Shown: one piece after another, positions 18,701 to 26,923 of the stretch
How the letters are laid out: each line of letters opens with the position of its first letter
Position numbering within the stretch: position 1 is the stretch's first letter
Assembly (NCBI GenBank): GCA_043773745.1
Contig: JAYVEV010000043.1
Span: 1 to 64,000 of the forward strand
DNA from: UKL13-2 sp043773745
GTDB lineage: Bacteria > Pseudomonadota > Gammaproteobacteria > Burkholderiales > Usitatibacteraceae
DNA: 64,000 nt
Direction of reading: 5' to 3'
Notes under the pieces: model-generated
What the model was told of the DNA's origin: nothing
The model's input: only the letters and a program-made list of their open reading frames with translations
The model's database searches: none
Position numbers and translations under genes: made by a program

Positions 18701-19008
18701 GAAGGATCAATCGCAACTGCGCCGATGGATTGCACGGACTGCTTATCAAAAATGGGGCGATATAGTGTACCGCTATCTTCCGACTTCCAGATGCCCCCGC
18801 TGGCTGCGCCAACATAAAGGGTAATTTTTCCGGTAGCCGTTCGGGTACCGGCAAGGGCTGAAATGCGGCCGCTCATAGCCGCGGAGCCAATATTGCGCGC
18901 GCCCAATCCGGAAATAGTGCCTGAGTCAAATGCGACCAGCTCGGCAGCAGCACAGGAAATGGAAGCAACAAATAGCAAAAACGAAATGAAGAATTTATTT
19001 GAATACAT
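15793..19008 (-). CDS. Secreted VPS10/BNR-repeat beta-propeller protein
   Basis: A 1071-residue exported protein with a signal peptide ending near SCAAA (about residue 22). The first 700 or so residues are built of Asp-box (BNR) repeats, as in sortilin/VPS10 and sialidase-type propellers: SADGGDTW, TNDGGKSW, SADGGLTW, SDDAGQTW, TRDHGQSW, TRDAGKSW, TRDFGKTW and SIDSGENW. The C-terminal 300 residues include a FlgD-like beta segment (GLNRVTWSMR) and a helical region. Such proteins are often labelled glycosyl hydrolase, but no catalytic residues can be assigned, so the activity is unknown. It follows a LolA-like gene by 15 bp on the same strand, and the two are probably one operon. Confidence 0.85.
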   Translation of the reverse strand: MYSNKFFISFLLFVASISCAAAELVAFDSGTISGLGARNIGSAAMSGRISALAGTRTATGKITLYVGAASGGIWKSEDSGTLYRPIFDKQSVQSIGAVAIDPSNTNNIWVGTGEAWTRNSVSIGDGIYKSADGGDTWVNMGLPNSERIAKILVSPKDSNTVYACVAGKLWSDSADRGLYKTNDGGKSWNLMLKGSNLSTGCSMISFDPTNPNIIFAGMWDFRRQGWTFRSGGESPTAPSGSGLYRSADGGLTWSEITENTNKGFPKKPFGRIAVTVAPSDAKRVYAFIESTDSALYVSDDAGQTWQVRDKSQWMVWRPFYFANLIVDSLNADRVYKTDGALIISTDAGRSFSAVGGFTGMHGDVHDVWIDPAPSTHGQTIFAGDDGGMWYSYNGGSKWWKGGNLPVSQFYHVSVDNKDPYQVYGGLQDNSSWIGQSQYPGGITNSQWENMFGGDGFWMFADPSDPNYLYAEAQGGAIGRVNRHTHESRDIQPRLNAVDLKAFKKLRFNWNTPIALSPSDKKTVYIGSQFLYRTRDHGQSWTRISPDLTTNNPDKQQQEKSGGVTVDNSAAEMHETIYSISESPKNANVIWVGTDDGNLQITRDAGKSWRNVAPNVTGLPAGSWVSWVQASNFDAATAYAAFDRHTVGDMAAHVYQTRDFGKTWKPLLSPANLKRVQGYAHVIKEDLVNHNLLFLGTELGLYISIDSGENWAHFKGGNLPAVAVRDIAIHPRDNDLILATHGRGIWIVDDITPLRALSAKLLGEEISFVATRPTQQRVQANGGWPNGDAVFTGENPPDGAVITYYQRTRHLFGKLKLEVIDANGRVVGQLPASKRPGLNRVTWSMREKPPRVPPAAQLAQSGTQGPRVLPGNYRIRMTKNGQTIETKMVVGLDRRATFTPADRKAQFGAALRVKALFDAESTLMDRITFLRSELAQHLDTLPESSGLKKQVATLDAKIDIVRKLIVATTEGGAITGEERLREHTDQLYGAIIGYEGKPADYQIANIVALESELKEVSDQFSLLISDDLKALNKSLMALGQKAVAAPPPIIALNDNDVTSANAKMPTNLLFLR

Positions 19009-19023
19009 ATTCAGGTACCTGAT

Positions 19024-19785
19024 TTATTTTTTGGATTTAGCGGCAGGAAAAGCAAATACTGCATCATCAACAGCCAGATTCACCTCAGCCTTATTGATCA
19101 CAGTTTTTTGCTTGTCGGTCGAACCCTGCTTGCCTGTTTCCATTGCAAAAGGAATGTACACACCATTCACCTTTTCATAATCGCCTAGGTCAGTTTCGAT
19201 CGCGAGCTGCACGCCATGCTCAATGCGCTGGCTCAAGGTGCGAATTTCAAGAAAATGGTCAGGGTCTAGAAAAATATATTCAACATCACCGTTGGGACGC
19301 AATAGTTTAATTTTGTGCGCCAAGGTGCCATCCACATCTTCCGTGCCCAGATAGCTGACGGTTGCGCCTTTGGCTTTCCAGTCGATAAGCGAACCATCAA
19401 ACTCACTTGCCGCTTCAGCCAAACCTTTGCTATCGTCGCCTGATAGGCGTTCAGGATCTTTTCTTCCATTAAATGGATTAATTTGCCAACCACTTTTGCC
19501 GTCATAAACCTGGGTTTGCGTTAATCCTTGTACAGTAGCTTCAAACCTGACCTGGGCTGGCCGTTTAAAGACTTGCACAATCGCCATTTCAAACTGCCCC
19601 TGATTTAGCAACAGCTTTCCGGTGAGCTTGAGCGACTTCATTGCACGGATTGCCGTCATACCGCCACGGGCTTCAATATTTTTATCGACCAGTTCATCAA
19701 CCGTCCAGATTTTGGCGGCGTGGATACTGCCAGAAACCGCCATCATTGCGCAGCAACAGATTATGGTTAAAAGACTTAAACGCAT
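19024..19785 (-). CDS. Exported LolA/outer-membrane-lipoprotein-sorting-like protein
   Basis: A 253-residue protein with a signal peptide (MRLSLLTIICCCAMM..., cleavage near SIHAA, about residue 24). The mature part has the half-barrel pattern of LolA/LolB-like sorting proteins: KNIEARGGMTAIRAMKSL, then VYDGKSGWQINPFNGRKDPERL and a C-terminal YEKVNGVYIPFAMETGKQG segment. It is not the housekeeping LolA but an accessory family member. The ribosome-binding site GGAG is five bases before the ATG. The start of the VPS10-type gene follows 15 bp after its stop, so it may handle or support that secreted partner. Confidence 0.75.
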   Translation of the reverse strand: MRLSLLTIICCCAMMAVSGSIHAAKIWTVDELVDKNIEARGGMTAIRAMKSLKLTGKLLLNQGQFEMAIVQVFKRPAQVRFEATVQGLTQTQVYDGKSGWQINPFNGRKDPERLSGDDSKGLAEAASEFDGSLIDWKAKGATVSYLGTEDVDGTLAHKIKLLRPNGDVEYIFLDPDHFLEIRTLSQRIEHGVQLAIETDLGDYEKVNGVYIPFAMETGKQGSTDKQKTVINKAEVNLAVDDAVFAFPAAKSKK

Positions 19786-19903
19786 ACGGGCTCCGTGTGA
19801 ATATTTAAATGGGTATACATCGACATATTAAATTGGATTGATCGCGATTTACATAACGAGGAAACATTTTCATCTACCACCAATAAAGTGCAAATTTTTA
19901 CAC

Positions 19904-20992
19904 CTATTTTCGCACCGATCTTTCCAGCAATTCCTTCAAATAGCTCTGCCAGACCGCGGCCCGTGTATGTGTACCGTGACCGAAGGTTTGCTCTGAAGCG
20001 GGCAACAACACAAAACGCCCCTGCCTGATGCGCGTCACTTCCCGCTCGGCGATGCCAAGCTCGGGCGGGTTGATAAAGTCATCAGCCGAATTGATATACA
20101 TCACCGGCACGCGGATCGATTCGAGCTTGGCCGAGGGATCATAGTGGCGCGAGGCGCTGACGGCGTAAAGCAAATCATTGGCGTCAATATCGGCCATGTT
20201 GCGTGTAACAGCCTCTTCAACAAATTTATCGCTGGCAGCGCGCGTCGGATAACTTTTTTGCATCTGGATCGGCGCACCACCCGCCAGGATCAGCATATCG
20301 GCCGCGACCGTCAGTCCCATGCGCGGCTGCCTCACATAATTGCCGCCCAGCCACTCGGGATCGTTGCGAATGGCGTCGATCAGCATCTTGCGCCAGATGC
20401 GGTTGCGACCGGCAATGGGCACCGGCAGGCAGGCCAGCGGCATGAGCGCATCCATGAATTCAGGCGAGGTTTCACCCCACACAAACGCATGCATGCAACC
20501 CATCGAGGTACCCAGGATCAGACGCAGATGATTCACGCCGAGGCCCTCCTCCAATAGACGCTTTTGCGCGAGCACCATATCGTCGTAATCATATTGCGGG
20601 AATTTTGCGCGCAGACCATCGCTAGGTTTGCTAGATTGGCCGTGACCAATGCCGTCCGGCAACACGATGTAGTAACGCTGCGCATCCAGTGGCTGGCCGG
20701 GCCCGAACAACACATCGGAAAAAATGGGACGCATCAGGCTTTTGCCCGAGCCGCCGGTGCCGTGCAATAGCAGCACTGCATTGGTCACACGTCCGCTTAC
20801 GTCACGTACTGGCTTGCCAAGCGAGGTGTAATGAATATTGAGCGATTCCATCACCTCGCCGGATTTGAATTTGAAATCCCGCAAAATGAAATCGCCCTCT
20901 TGGGTAACCGGCTGCTGCGCATGAGAAAACCTGGCAGTGAATACTGTGAGGATAAAGGCAGCGACGGCCAGGCGAGTCAGGATAAGCTTCAT
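19904..20992 (-). CDS. Exported alpha/beta hydrolase, MetX (homoserine acetyltransferase)-like
   Basis: A 362-residue alpha/beta-fold protein with an N-terminal signal peptide (cleavage near SHAQ, about residue 25), so it acts outside the cytoplasm. The oxyanion region LLLHGTGGSGKS, the nucleophile elbow GTSMGCMHAF, the acid in NSADDFINPPE and the base in FGHGTHT form a complete Ser-Asp-His set. The layout follows the homoserine O-acetyltransferase group. A signal peptide argues against a role in methionine synthesis, so an esterase or acyltransferase of unknown substrate is more likely. The gene stands alone between the VPS10/LolA-like pair and the large glycosyltransferase. Confidence 0.82.
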   Translation of the reverse strand: MKLILTRLAVAAFILTVFTARFSHAQQPVTQEGDFILRDFKFKSGEVMESLNIHYTSLGKPVRDVSGRVTNAVLLLHGTGGSGKSLMRPIFSDVLFGPGQPLDAQRYYIVLPDGIGHGQSSKPSDGLRAKFPQYDYDDMVLAQKRLLEEGLGVNHLRLILGTSMGCMHAFVWGETSPEFMDALMPLACLPVPIAGRNRIWRKMLIDAIRNDPEWLGGNYVRQPRMGLTVAADMLILAGGAPIQMQKSYPTRAASDKFVEEAVTRNMADIDANDLLYAVSASRHYDPSAKLESIRVPVMYINSADDFINPPELGIAEREVTRIRQGRFVLLPASEQTFGHGTHTRAAVWQSYLKELLERSVRK

Positions 20993-21027
20993 AGCGTCCT
21001 ATGAGAATGGGTTACGATGGGTTATAT

Positions 21028-24000
21028 CTAAGAAGCTAGGTCTAACACCCCCGCCAGCGCTTCCCTCGCCCGCCGACTCGAAAAATAGGTATCAATATTC
21101 ACCAACGAAGCTTTGGACAGTGCATTCCACAGCGCCTCATCCGAGTGACCGCGGATCACCGCATCGGCAAACGCTTCCGGCGTATCGGCGACCAGTGCCT
21201 CGATGCCATCACGCAAAAACATGCCTTCAACCGACACGGTGGTGGCGACCACGGGCACTCCGTACTGCATGGAAATATTGATCTTGCCCTTCACGCCGGC
21301 GCCGTAGCGAAGCGGTGATATGGACAGCCGCGCACTTTGATAATAGGGCGCAACATCAGATACAAAACCGGCGATCACAAAATCAGGCGCGGCAAATTTT
21401 TGCAATGAAGGCGGCGCGTTGCTGCCAATCAGTGTGGTGACCAGTCCCGGCGCTTTTTGTCGAATAATCGGCAACACATTCTCGCAATACCAGGTCACCG
21501 CATCCAGATTCGGCGGGTGACGGAAACCCCCGATAAACAGAATGCCGCTGCGTTCAGAGAACGACTTGGGACCCGGCGTGGTGTCGTGAATGGTGGCGAC
21601 GATATGCACACGCACCTGCGGTGCCAGCGTATCCAGCAAGGCTTGCTCAACCGGACTGACCACCAGCGTGATATCCGACTTTGACATGATGTCCAGCTCT
21701 TGCACTTTCATTGCCTCGGCGGCAGCAATCAGACTTGGCTCGGGATTCAGCTCAGCCAGCCGTTGCTGACGCAGGAAATGCAGATCGACGGTATCAAACA
21801 CCAGCTTGGCGCGCGGCGCGACTCGCTTGACCAGATCAACATACTTCACCGCCACAGTTGCGCGCGACAGCACGATCACATCGTATTGCGCGGCAGTACG
21901 CTCCAGCAAAGCGGTGATGGATGAATAAAACGGATGCCACAACACCTCAACACCGAGCGCCTGAATTTGCTGCGTATACGGCTGCCGGTATTCAAGGTTA
22001 TCCGCCACAAAGGTTACTTTGCAGCCCATCGCCACCATGATTTTCAGCATCTCGAACATGCGCAGCGAGCCGGCATCTTGGTCCGGCGTTAGCATGCAGG
22101 CGTCTAGCACCAGCACGCGACGCTTCACATAGCGGTCACGCTCCAGATGCGGTGATAAACCATTGATGCGGTGCTTGGCGAGAACAGGGCGCCAGCGGTT
22201 TACGAATGTTTCCTGATTGATGACCTGATGCTTTTTGATGCCCTGAGTGAGATCAGTACCAGAGCTCTTGCCTTCAAAATGCACCACCACGGCGCAGGGC
22301 TGATAAAACACCCGCTTGCCCGCTGCGCGCACACGGAACGCCAAATCACCGTCCTCATAGTAGGCTGGCACATAAGCCTCATCAAAGCCGCCCAGCTCAT
22401 TCCAGAACTCGCGCCTAATCAGCAGGCAGGCACCCGAACAATAATCAGCTTCGCGTAAATAGTTGTATTCAGGTTTATCGGCTTTATCGTTGCGGCCGTA
22501 GTTCCAGCCGGAGCCATCACGCCAGATAATGCCGCCCGCTTCCTGCAATGAACCATCGGGATAAATCAGCTTGCAACCGACCATGCCGGTATTTTCCTGC
22601 TTGGCAAAAACATCCGCCATTTCCTGCAACCAGCCATCAGTGACAATAGTGTCGTTATTCAGCAGAACCAAAAATTCGCCACGGGCAATCTGTGCAGCTT
22701 TATTGCAATTGCGTAAAAAACCCAGATTGATTTCATTACGAACAATATTGACGCCCTGCACCACCGTCAGGGCTTCGGCTGCAGGTTCGGGCGAACAATC
22801 ATCAATGACAATAACTTCAATGGCGAGATCACCACAGGTCGCGGCAATGCTCTTGAGGCAGGTAAACGTCAGCAAATGCTGTGCATAGACCGGAATGATG
22901 ATGGAAAAGCGCGGCACATCATGATGCGGCACCACGAGTGGCGTTATCGCGGTTTCCAGCTGGTAGATCGGCCTGGATTCTCGCGGCGTTTCTGAACGTC
23001 GCGTGAGCTTTTCATGAACGCGCTTGCTGAGGGCGAATGCGCCTTCCTCTTTAAAAATCTGTGATGCCACCGCCATGCGGTGTGGTATCTGACGGGTGCT
23101 GAGCTTGGCATCTTTGGCGCGGAACATCAGCGATTTAATAACATGCGCAACGGTTCGCAATGGTGCCGTCATTCGCCAGAAGCGGCTTGAGTCGATTGCA
23201 TGGTAAGCCGCACGCGCCGCGTCGCGCTCACCTTCAAGCGTAGTGCGGGTATCTTCAAGCGCCATACGCGCCTCTTCAAGCGCCATACGCGCCTCTTCAA
23301 GCTCTGTGTCCAATGCCGCTAAATGTCGTTGCAAGACACCGTAATCGGCCTGCGCCTGCTGCAGCGATAAATTGAGATCATCCACGTCCTGATCGCGCAA
23401 GCGCAAGACGATATGCGCGGCTTCAGAGGATTCTCTGGCCGCAACAATTTCATGCTCGGCCTCATCAATACGGCGCACCAGCTCCTGGCGTGCTTCAAGT
23501 TGACCGCAGACTACGCCCAGGCTGTACAACTCAGGCAGCGAGTAAGTAACGCCCTCCTGTACTTTTTTGGGCGGATAAAAAAATGCCGCTTTCAAGGCCA
23601 GCTCTGGTGCAGAAGTCGGGACGACGGCTTCACCAAAGCCCGCCAAATATTGTGCAAGGTATTGAGCAGGTGTGGTGTGCGGAACGGGGCTCGTGTTTTT
23701 ATTGCCTGGTGGCAAAAAAGCGATGGATTGCAGCGCGTCATTCCACGCCTTGGGCGCGCTATTCCAGTCAAGCATGCTAGCTTGCGGGGCAGATTCGAGC
23801 CGCTCAATAAATGCGCCCAATCGGGAAGCAATAATCGGCAAACCCGCTGCCAGCGCAACACTCAGGGCGTATGAAAAACTTTCCGGAATTTGCGAAGGAA
23901 ATAAAAATGCATCGGCGCGCTCCAGCGCAATCAGTTCCGGCAAATCATGCTCTGCATAACTGCCTTTCACGGTAATCGGTAATGCCGGAAAGACCAATAA

Positions 24001-24831
24001 CGGCGCCACCGTCGGTCCCAGCACGACAAACTGCAACGGCAGATTGCGCGCCTGGGCATCCTGTGCGCACGCTTCAATAATATTAAGACCCTTGCTGGGC
24101 GTCATGCGGCCGAGCACCAGCACTTTGATTTTGCGCGGTACCTCAGCGGGATAATTGGCGACGGTTTCCGGATGTGGCCAAATCAAGGTTTGGATAGCCG
24201 GAAAATATTCAGCGATGCGGGCCGCAATATAGCGCGAGGGACAAATAACCCGGGCGGCTGACTCAAGCAGCCGCCGCATCCGGCTACGCCATTCATCGTT
24301 GGAGAGATGCCAGGCATGAGCAATCTTGCGCGTGGGCACAGTACCGCCTTCATCCAGATAATATTGCGGCGTCAGCGGAAAATGGTCGTGCAAAGTTATG
24401 TCGAGCGCAGCACCCAGCACGGCTGCCAGTCCCAAAATTTCCTGGGGATGGCCGTCAATATGGTGCAAATGAACCCGCGAAACCGGCAACGATTTTAAAA
24501 ACGCAACAAGCTGCGGGTATTCGGCAGCGCCCGAAAAATAGGCGGTCAGGTTTTCACCCGAGCTGGCCCATTGCAATGACAACACATCGGCACCGGCTGG
24601 TTTAAGTATCAACACTTCGGCGGTACCGGCTAACATCTTCACCAGATCCTGAATATGCCGCTCTGTCCCGCCGCCAAGTGAATGGGTGATGAAAACTATT
24701 TTAGGCAATGTCGATGCCGCCAGCCGTGCCAGCGCTGCATTACGTTCGTTGGGGTTTATGTCAGCGGAAGTGGCGGAAACAACAGTGGTCACGGGAGGGG
24801 AAGTCACGAGTGGTAGGCGATCAAAAATCAA
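21028..24831 (-). CDS. Giant glycosyltransferase: GT4 - coiled coil - GT2 - GT4
   Basis: A 1267-residue protein with at least three catalytic modules. Residues about 45-440 are a GT4-like GT-B domain (FITHSLGGGTERHIQDLVKML; KVLVLGRMTPSKGLNII). Residues about 450-540 are a coiled coil built on Glu/Ala heptads. Residues about 640-900 are a GT2 domain (FSIIIPVYAQ, IDDCSPE, LLNNDTIV, YYEDGDLAFRVR). Residues about 920-1267 are a second GT-B domain (FIGGFRHPPNLDAVTWY; SPLRYGAGVKGKI). Such fusions occur in O-antigen or glycan-polymer loci and in flagellin or surface-layer glycosylation. The start used is TTG without a clear ribosome-binding site; a GTG nine codons in (24804) is an alternative. Confidence 0.85.
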   Translation of the reverse strand: MIFDRLPLVTSPPVTTVVSATSADINPNERNAALARLAASTLPKIVFITHSLGGGTERHIQDLVKMLAGTAEVLILKPAGADVLSLQWASSGENLTAYFSGAAEYPQLVAFLKSLPVSRVHLHHIDGHPQEILGLAAVLGAALDITLHDHFPLTPQYYLDEGGTVPTRKIAHAWHLSNDEWRSRMRRLLESAARVICPSRYIAARIAEYFPAIQTLIWPHPETVANYPAEVPRKIKVLVLGRMTPSKGLNIIEACAQDAQARNLPLQFVVLGPTVAPLLVFPALPITVKGSYAEHDLPELIALERADAFLFPSQIPESFSYALSVALAAGLPIIASRLGAFIERLESAPQASMLDWNSAPKAWNDALQSIAFLPPGNKNTSPVPHTTPAQYLAQYLAGFGEAVVPTSAPELALKAAFFYPPKKVQEGVTYSLPELYSLGVVCGQLEARQELVRRIDEAEHEIVAARESSEAAHIVLRLRDQDVDDLNLSLQQAQADYGVLQRHLAALDTELEEARMALEEARMALEDTRTTLEGERDAARAAYHAIDSSRFWRMTAPLRTVAHVIKSLMFRAKDAKLSTRQIPHRMAVASQIFKEEGAFALSKRVHEKLTRRSETPRESRPIYQLETAITPLVVPHHDVPRFSIIIPVYAQHLLTFTCLKSIAATCGDLAIEVIVIDDCSPEPAAEALTVVQGVNIVRNEINLGFLRNCNKAAQIARGEFLVLLNNDTIVTDGWLQEMADVFAKQENTGMVGCKLIYPDGSLQEAGGIIWRDGSGWNYGRNDKADKPEYNYLREADYCSGACLLIRREFWNELGGFDEAYVPAYYEDGDLAFRVRAAGKRVFYQPCAVVVHFEGKSSGTDLTQGIKKHQVINQETFVNRWRPVLAKHRINGLSPHLERDRYVKRRVLVLDACMLTPDQDAGSLRMFEMLKIMVAMGCKVTFVADNLEYRQPYTQQIQALGVEVLWHPFYSSITALLERTAAQYDVIVLSRATVAVKYVDLVKRVAPRAKLVFDTVDLHFLRQQRLAELNPEPSLIAAAEAMKVQELDIMSKSDITLVVSPVEQALLDTLAPQVRVHIVATIHDTTPGPKSFSERSGILFIGGFRHPPNLDAVTWYCENVLPIIRQKAPGLVTTLIGSNAPPSLQKFAAPDFVIAGFVSDVAPYYQSARLSISPLRYGAGVKGKINISMQYGVPVVATTVSVEGMFLRDGIEALVADTPEAFADAVIRGHSDEALWNALSKASLVNIDTYFSSRRAREALAGVLDLAS
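23252..23302. repeat. 21-bp in-frame tandem repeat in the coiled coil
   Basis: Two identical 21-bp units (23252-23272 and 23273-23293) plus a partial third encode consecutive seven-residue heptads (EEARMAL) of the coiled coil in the large glycosyltransferase. A 21-bp unit adds exactly one heptad, so copy-number change would lengthen the coil without a frameshift. Confidence 0.85.
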
Positions 24832-25020
24832 ACATGGCGGACAAATAAATCGATGTAACGATTATAAGCGAGCCAGCTATATTTTCATTTTTCTGACGCA
24901 GTGAACGGCAGAACTGGCATCACATCGGAAAGCCACTTACCAATACTGGCGAGGCGTTTGGGGAAAAAAGGCTCGGGAAGGCTCTGCAGTGCTGGTGTTT
25001 TAAAATTTTAACGCTTCAAC

Positions 25021-25443
25021 TCATTGGGTAGTAGTTGGCAAAAATCCCTGTTGTTCTGTGGATGTTGGCACGGTTGCCAGCTCCGCCAGCCATGGCAGCG
25101 CAGAACCCTGCCAAATCTGAATGGCTGGCTTTAGTTGAGCCCGTTGCTTGACGCAGCCTAAACGTATGATGACCGAGGTGGGGTTCTCGTGAGCTGTGGC
25201 GTAAAGAGGCGTGCCGCAATTCGGGCAAAACACTTGCGCCATGCGAATACCGTGCTTTGTGAAGACATAGCTTTTCGGCGAGCCGCAGATTTTGAATGTG
25301 CCGATGGGCGCCTCGGCAACGGCTCGGAAAGGCGAACCAGATAGGACTTGACAAGCAGCGCAGTGGCACATCACAACTTGGGCCGGGTCGATTTCTGCGG
25401 AGAACGATATTTGCTCACAGTGGCAGGCACCGTTTATGAGCAT
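25021..25443 (-). CDS. GFA (CENP-V/GFA) family zinc protein
   Basis: A 140-residue protein of the glutathione-dependent formaldehyde-activating (Gfa) fold. The zinc-binding cysteines are in place: Cys7 and Cys9 (CHC), Cys26/Cys28/Cys31 (CHCAAC) and Cys73/Cys76 (CPNC). Small GFA proteins are common in soil and aquatic bacteria and are frequently carried on integron cassettes; the substrate of most is unknown. No glutathione or formaldehyde genes are nearby. It is the first of three small minus-strand genes that do not fit their surroundings and are spaced by attC-like sequences. Confidence 0.88.
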   Translation of the reverse strand: MLINGACHCEQISFSAEIDPAQVVMCHCAACQVLSGSPFRAVAEAPIGTFKICGSPKSYVFTKHGIRMAQVFCPNCGTPLYATAHENPTSVIIRLGCVKQRAQLKPAIQIWQGSALPWLAELATVPTSTEQQGFLPTTTQ

Positions 25444-25479
25444 GATGAACCCCTATAAGGTGCAGCGAAGAATTCGTGC

Positions 25480-25543
25480 CACCTAGCTGCTTGAGTTAAA
25501 CCACCGCTGGAGGTGGTCGGCTGCAACGGGGGGGGCGTTAGCC
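25480..25543 (-). other. attC-like imperfect inverted repeat (cassette site)
   Basis: A 64-bp site read on the minus strand: GGCTAAC at its start (R''-like), then TTGCAGCCGACCACC opposed by GGTGGTTTAACTCAA (an L''/L'-like pair with one unpaired base), then a degenerate end AGCTAGG where GTTRRRY is expected. The central hairpin CCACC/GGTGG lies at 25501-25516. It sits 41 bp after the EthD-like gene's stop, where an integron attC would be. The degenerate right end suggests it is no longer active. Confidence 0.5.
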
Positions 25544-25583
25544 GCCTCACTAGTGGCGATGCAGTCAGTTCTGGTGCAGAGAG

Positions 25584-25898
25584 TTACCCCACCACTACTT
25601 CGCTAATCTGGATCACCGGCGACAGATCAGTGTAGTTCGCAATGTCGCCCATGATCTCCTGTGCATGAGGCCCGAATCCGCTTTGAAATGCGTCAACCGA
25701 ATCGCAGAAAATGTGACACATGCCAACGTAGGTTGCCGGAGCCCCCGGTGTTCCACCAGCCAATCCCTTATCAACTGTGTAGTACTTGCAGTAATCTCCC
25801 ATTCGAGCCTTAACAAGCGGCATATGCTTGTCGCGGTAGTACTCGTGATTGAATCGAGCCGCGGGGGTATTTGCATACATCACGCTAACTTTGATCAT
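25584..25898 (-). CDS. EthD-domain protein
   Basis: A small 104-residue ferredoxin-like alpha/beta-barrel protein of the EthD family. The family pattern is visible: MIKVSVMY at the start, the helix with YYRDKHMPLVKARMG, and the second half with MCHIFCDSVDAFQSGFGPHAQEIMGDIANYTD. The start at 25898 is chosen because GGAG lies seven bases upstream and the domain begins at once; an in-frame upstream start at 25949 lacks both. EthD-like proteins accompany degradation pathways such as ETBE degradation, but nothing of that kind is nearby. It is the second of the three cassette-like genes. Confidence 0.85.
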   Translation of the reverse strand: MIKVSVMYANTPAARFNHEYYRDKHMPLVKARMGDYCKYYTVDKGLAGGTPGAPATYVGMCHIFCDSVDAFQSGFGPHAQEIMGDIANYTDLSPVIQISEVVVG

Positions 25899-25954
25899 TT
25901 CTTGTCTCCAGTTGGTGGTGTTGTCAGAGCGAGAAGCGCAATCATACATTCATA

Positions 25955-26047
25955 GCCCAACGCCGAGCTAGCATTCGGGAGCCCCATATCGCCGCCGTTC
26001 AACGGCGCGCGGCTTTTTTGGCAGCCGTTAAAACGGCTTGTTATGGC
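25955..26047 (-). other. attC-like inverted-repeat region (cassette site)
   Basis: About 93 bp directly after the stop of the four-helix membrane-protein gene. Read on the minus strand it starts GCCATAAC (R''-like), holds two small palindromes (AGCCGTT/AACGGCT and CGCCGTT/AACGGCG) and ends CTCGGCGTTGGGC. The GTTGGGC end fits the GTTRRRY core exactly. Location, size and ends match an integron attC; the two ends are only imperfect complements. Confidence 0.5.
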
Positions 26048-26058
26048 GCATGCCTCCC

Positions 26059-26565
26059 TCACTGCTTCAGCTTCCTGTCTTCGCGCTTTACATCAGCCAT
26101 TGCCTCGGGTTCCAGTTCCTCCGCAAAGCGATTTAGACGGATGAATAAACCCCAGGCGGCCAATAGTACTCCAACAGCGGCGATGAGAGCCGCGGCGTAT
26201 TGAAGCTGCAAGGGGTCTTCATGAATCGCTTTGAAGGTCGCCACCAGACCCTCTATCGCTAGGGCCACCATTACCACCACAAAGAATCGCGACAGGAATC
26301 GGCGGACGCGCGTTGGTGCGCTGATATCCGCACCGCGTATGACTTCCTCTTCTGCAATCGTTTGTGCGATTTGAAGTGCAACAACCGCTGCTGCAAGCAA
26401 TCCCACACCTTCGATGATTTGCTGAGCTGCGGCGCTGTCTAGGCCGCCCATAAAAGCCTGCCAGCCCATGCGAGAGGCGATGATGATCAATATGATCGCA
26501 GCGCAGACGAAGAGGGCTGCTATGAGGCCATGAATAACGCCAAATAGTCTCAGTACGGTTTTCAT
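26059..26565 (-). CDS. Four-helix integral membrane protein of unknown function
   Basis: A 168-residue hydrophobic protein with four predicted membrane helices (LFGVIHGLIAALFVCAAIIL; VGLLAAAVVALQIAQTI; FFVVVMVALAIEGLVATF; AAALIAAVGVLLAAWGLFI) and a charged cytoplasmic-looking tail rich in Glu, Arg and Lys. I do not recognise a named family. The ATG at 26565 is preferred over an upstream in-frame start at 26646 because GAGG stands six bases before it and the first helix follows directly. It is the third small gene in the cassette-like run. Hydrophobic proteins of unknown function are common in cassette arrays. Confidence 0.7.
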   Translation of the reverse strand: MKTVLRLFGVIHGLIAALFVCAAIILIIIASRMGWQAFMGGLDSAAAQQIIEGVGLLAAAVVALQIAQTIAEEEVIRGADISAPTRVRRFLSRFFVVVMVALAIEGLVATFKAIHEDPLQLQYAAALIAAVGVLLAAWGLFIRLNRFAEELEPEAMADVKREDRKLKQ

Positions 26566-26923
26566 TTTTGGCCTCGGCAATCTACTGAGGGACGGAAGCG
26601 GTTTTCGCCATAACGCAATATATGCCAAAAAACCTGCGGCATACATCCGGAACTGCAGAGTGTATCTGACATATAAACCCCATCGAAAATGGGTTGACTG
26701 CTAGTTTTGAGGCTAACTTACCGGATATAAATGTCTTTATAAAATCTACAAAATCACGCACCACACCGCTTAAGTTTATTCATTTACTGGCTCAAGTACA
26801 GTCAAGAATTCGTTATATGCACTATAGCTCAAGCACGGAAAAAATCTATCGCTTGGGCGTGCTTTTCATCCGCTGCAATGCAGTTAAAAAAATAGATGGA
26901 CCGCCGGACACCAATCGCACCAA
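26566..26923. other. 358-bp AT-rich gap with a possible third attC-like site
   Basis: No gene is supported. On the minus strand, 26820 to 26711 begins GCATATAAC and ends GTTAGCC, resembling the outer ends of an attC of about 110 bp; its interior shows only weak symmetry around ACTTGAG and ACTTAAG. If real, it would mark the left edge of the cassette carrying the membrane-protein gene. The rest (26821-26923) shows nothing notable. Confidence 0.3.

Noticed and set aside
23252..23302. Short tandem repeat considered as a CRISPR fragment
   Set aside because: The units are adjacent without spacers, in frame with the coiled coil, and only two complete copies exist.
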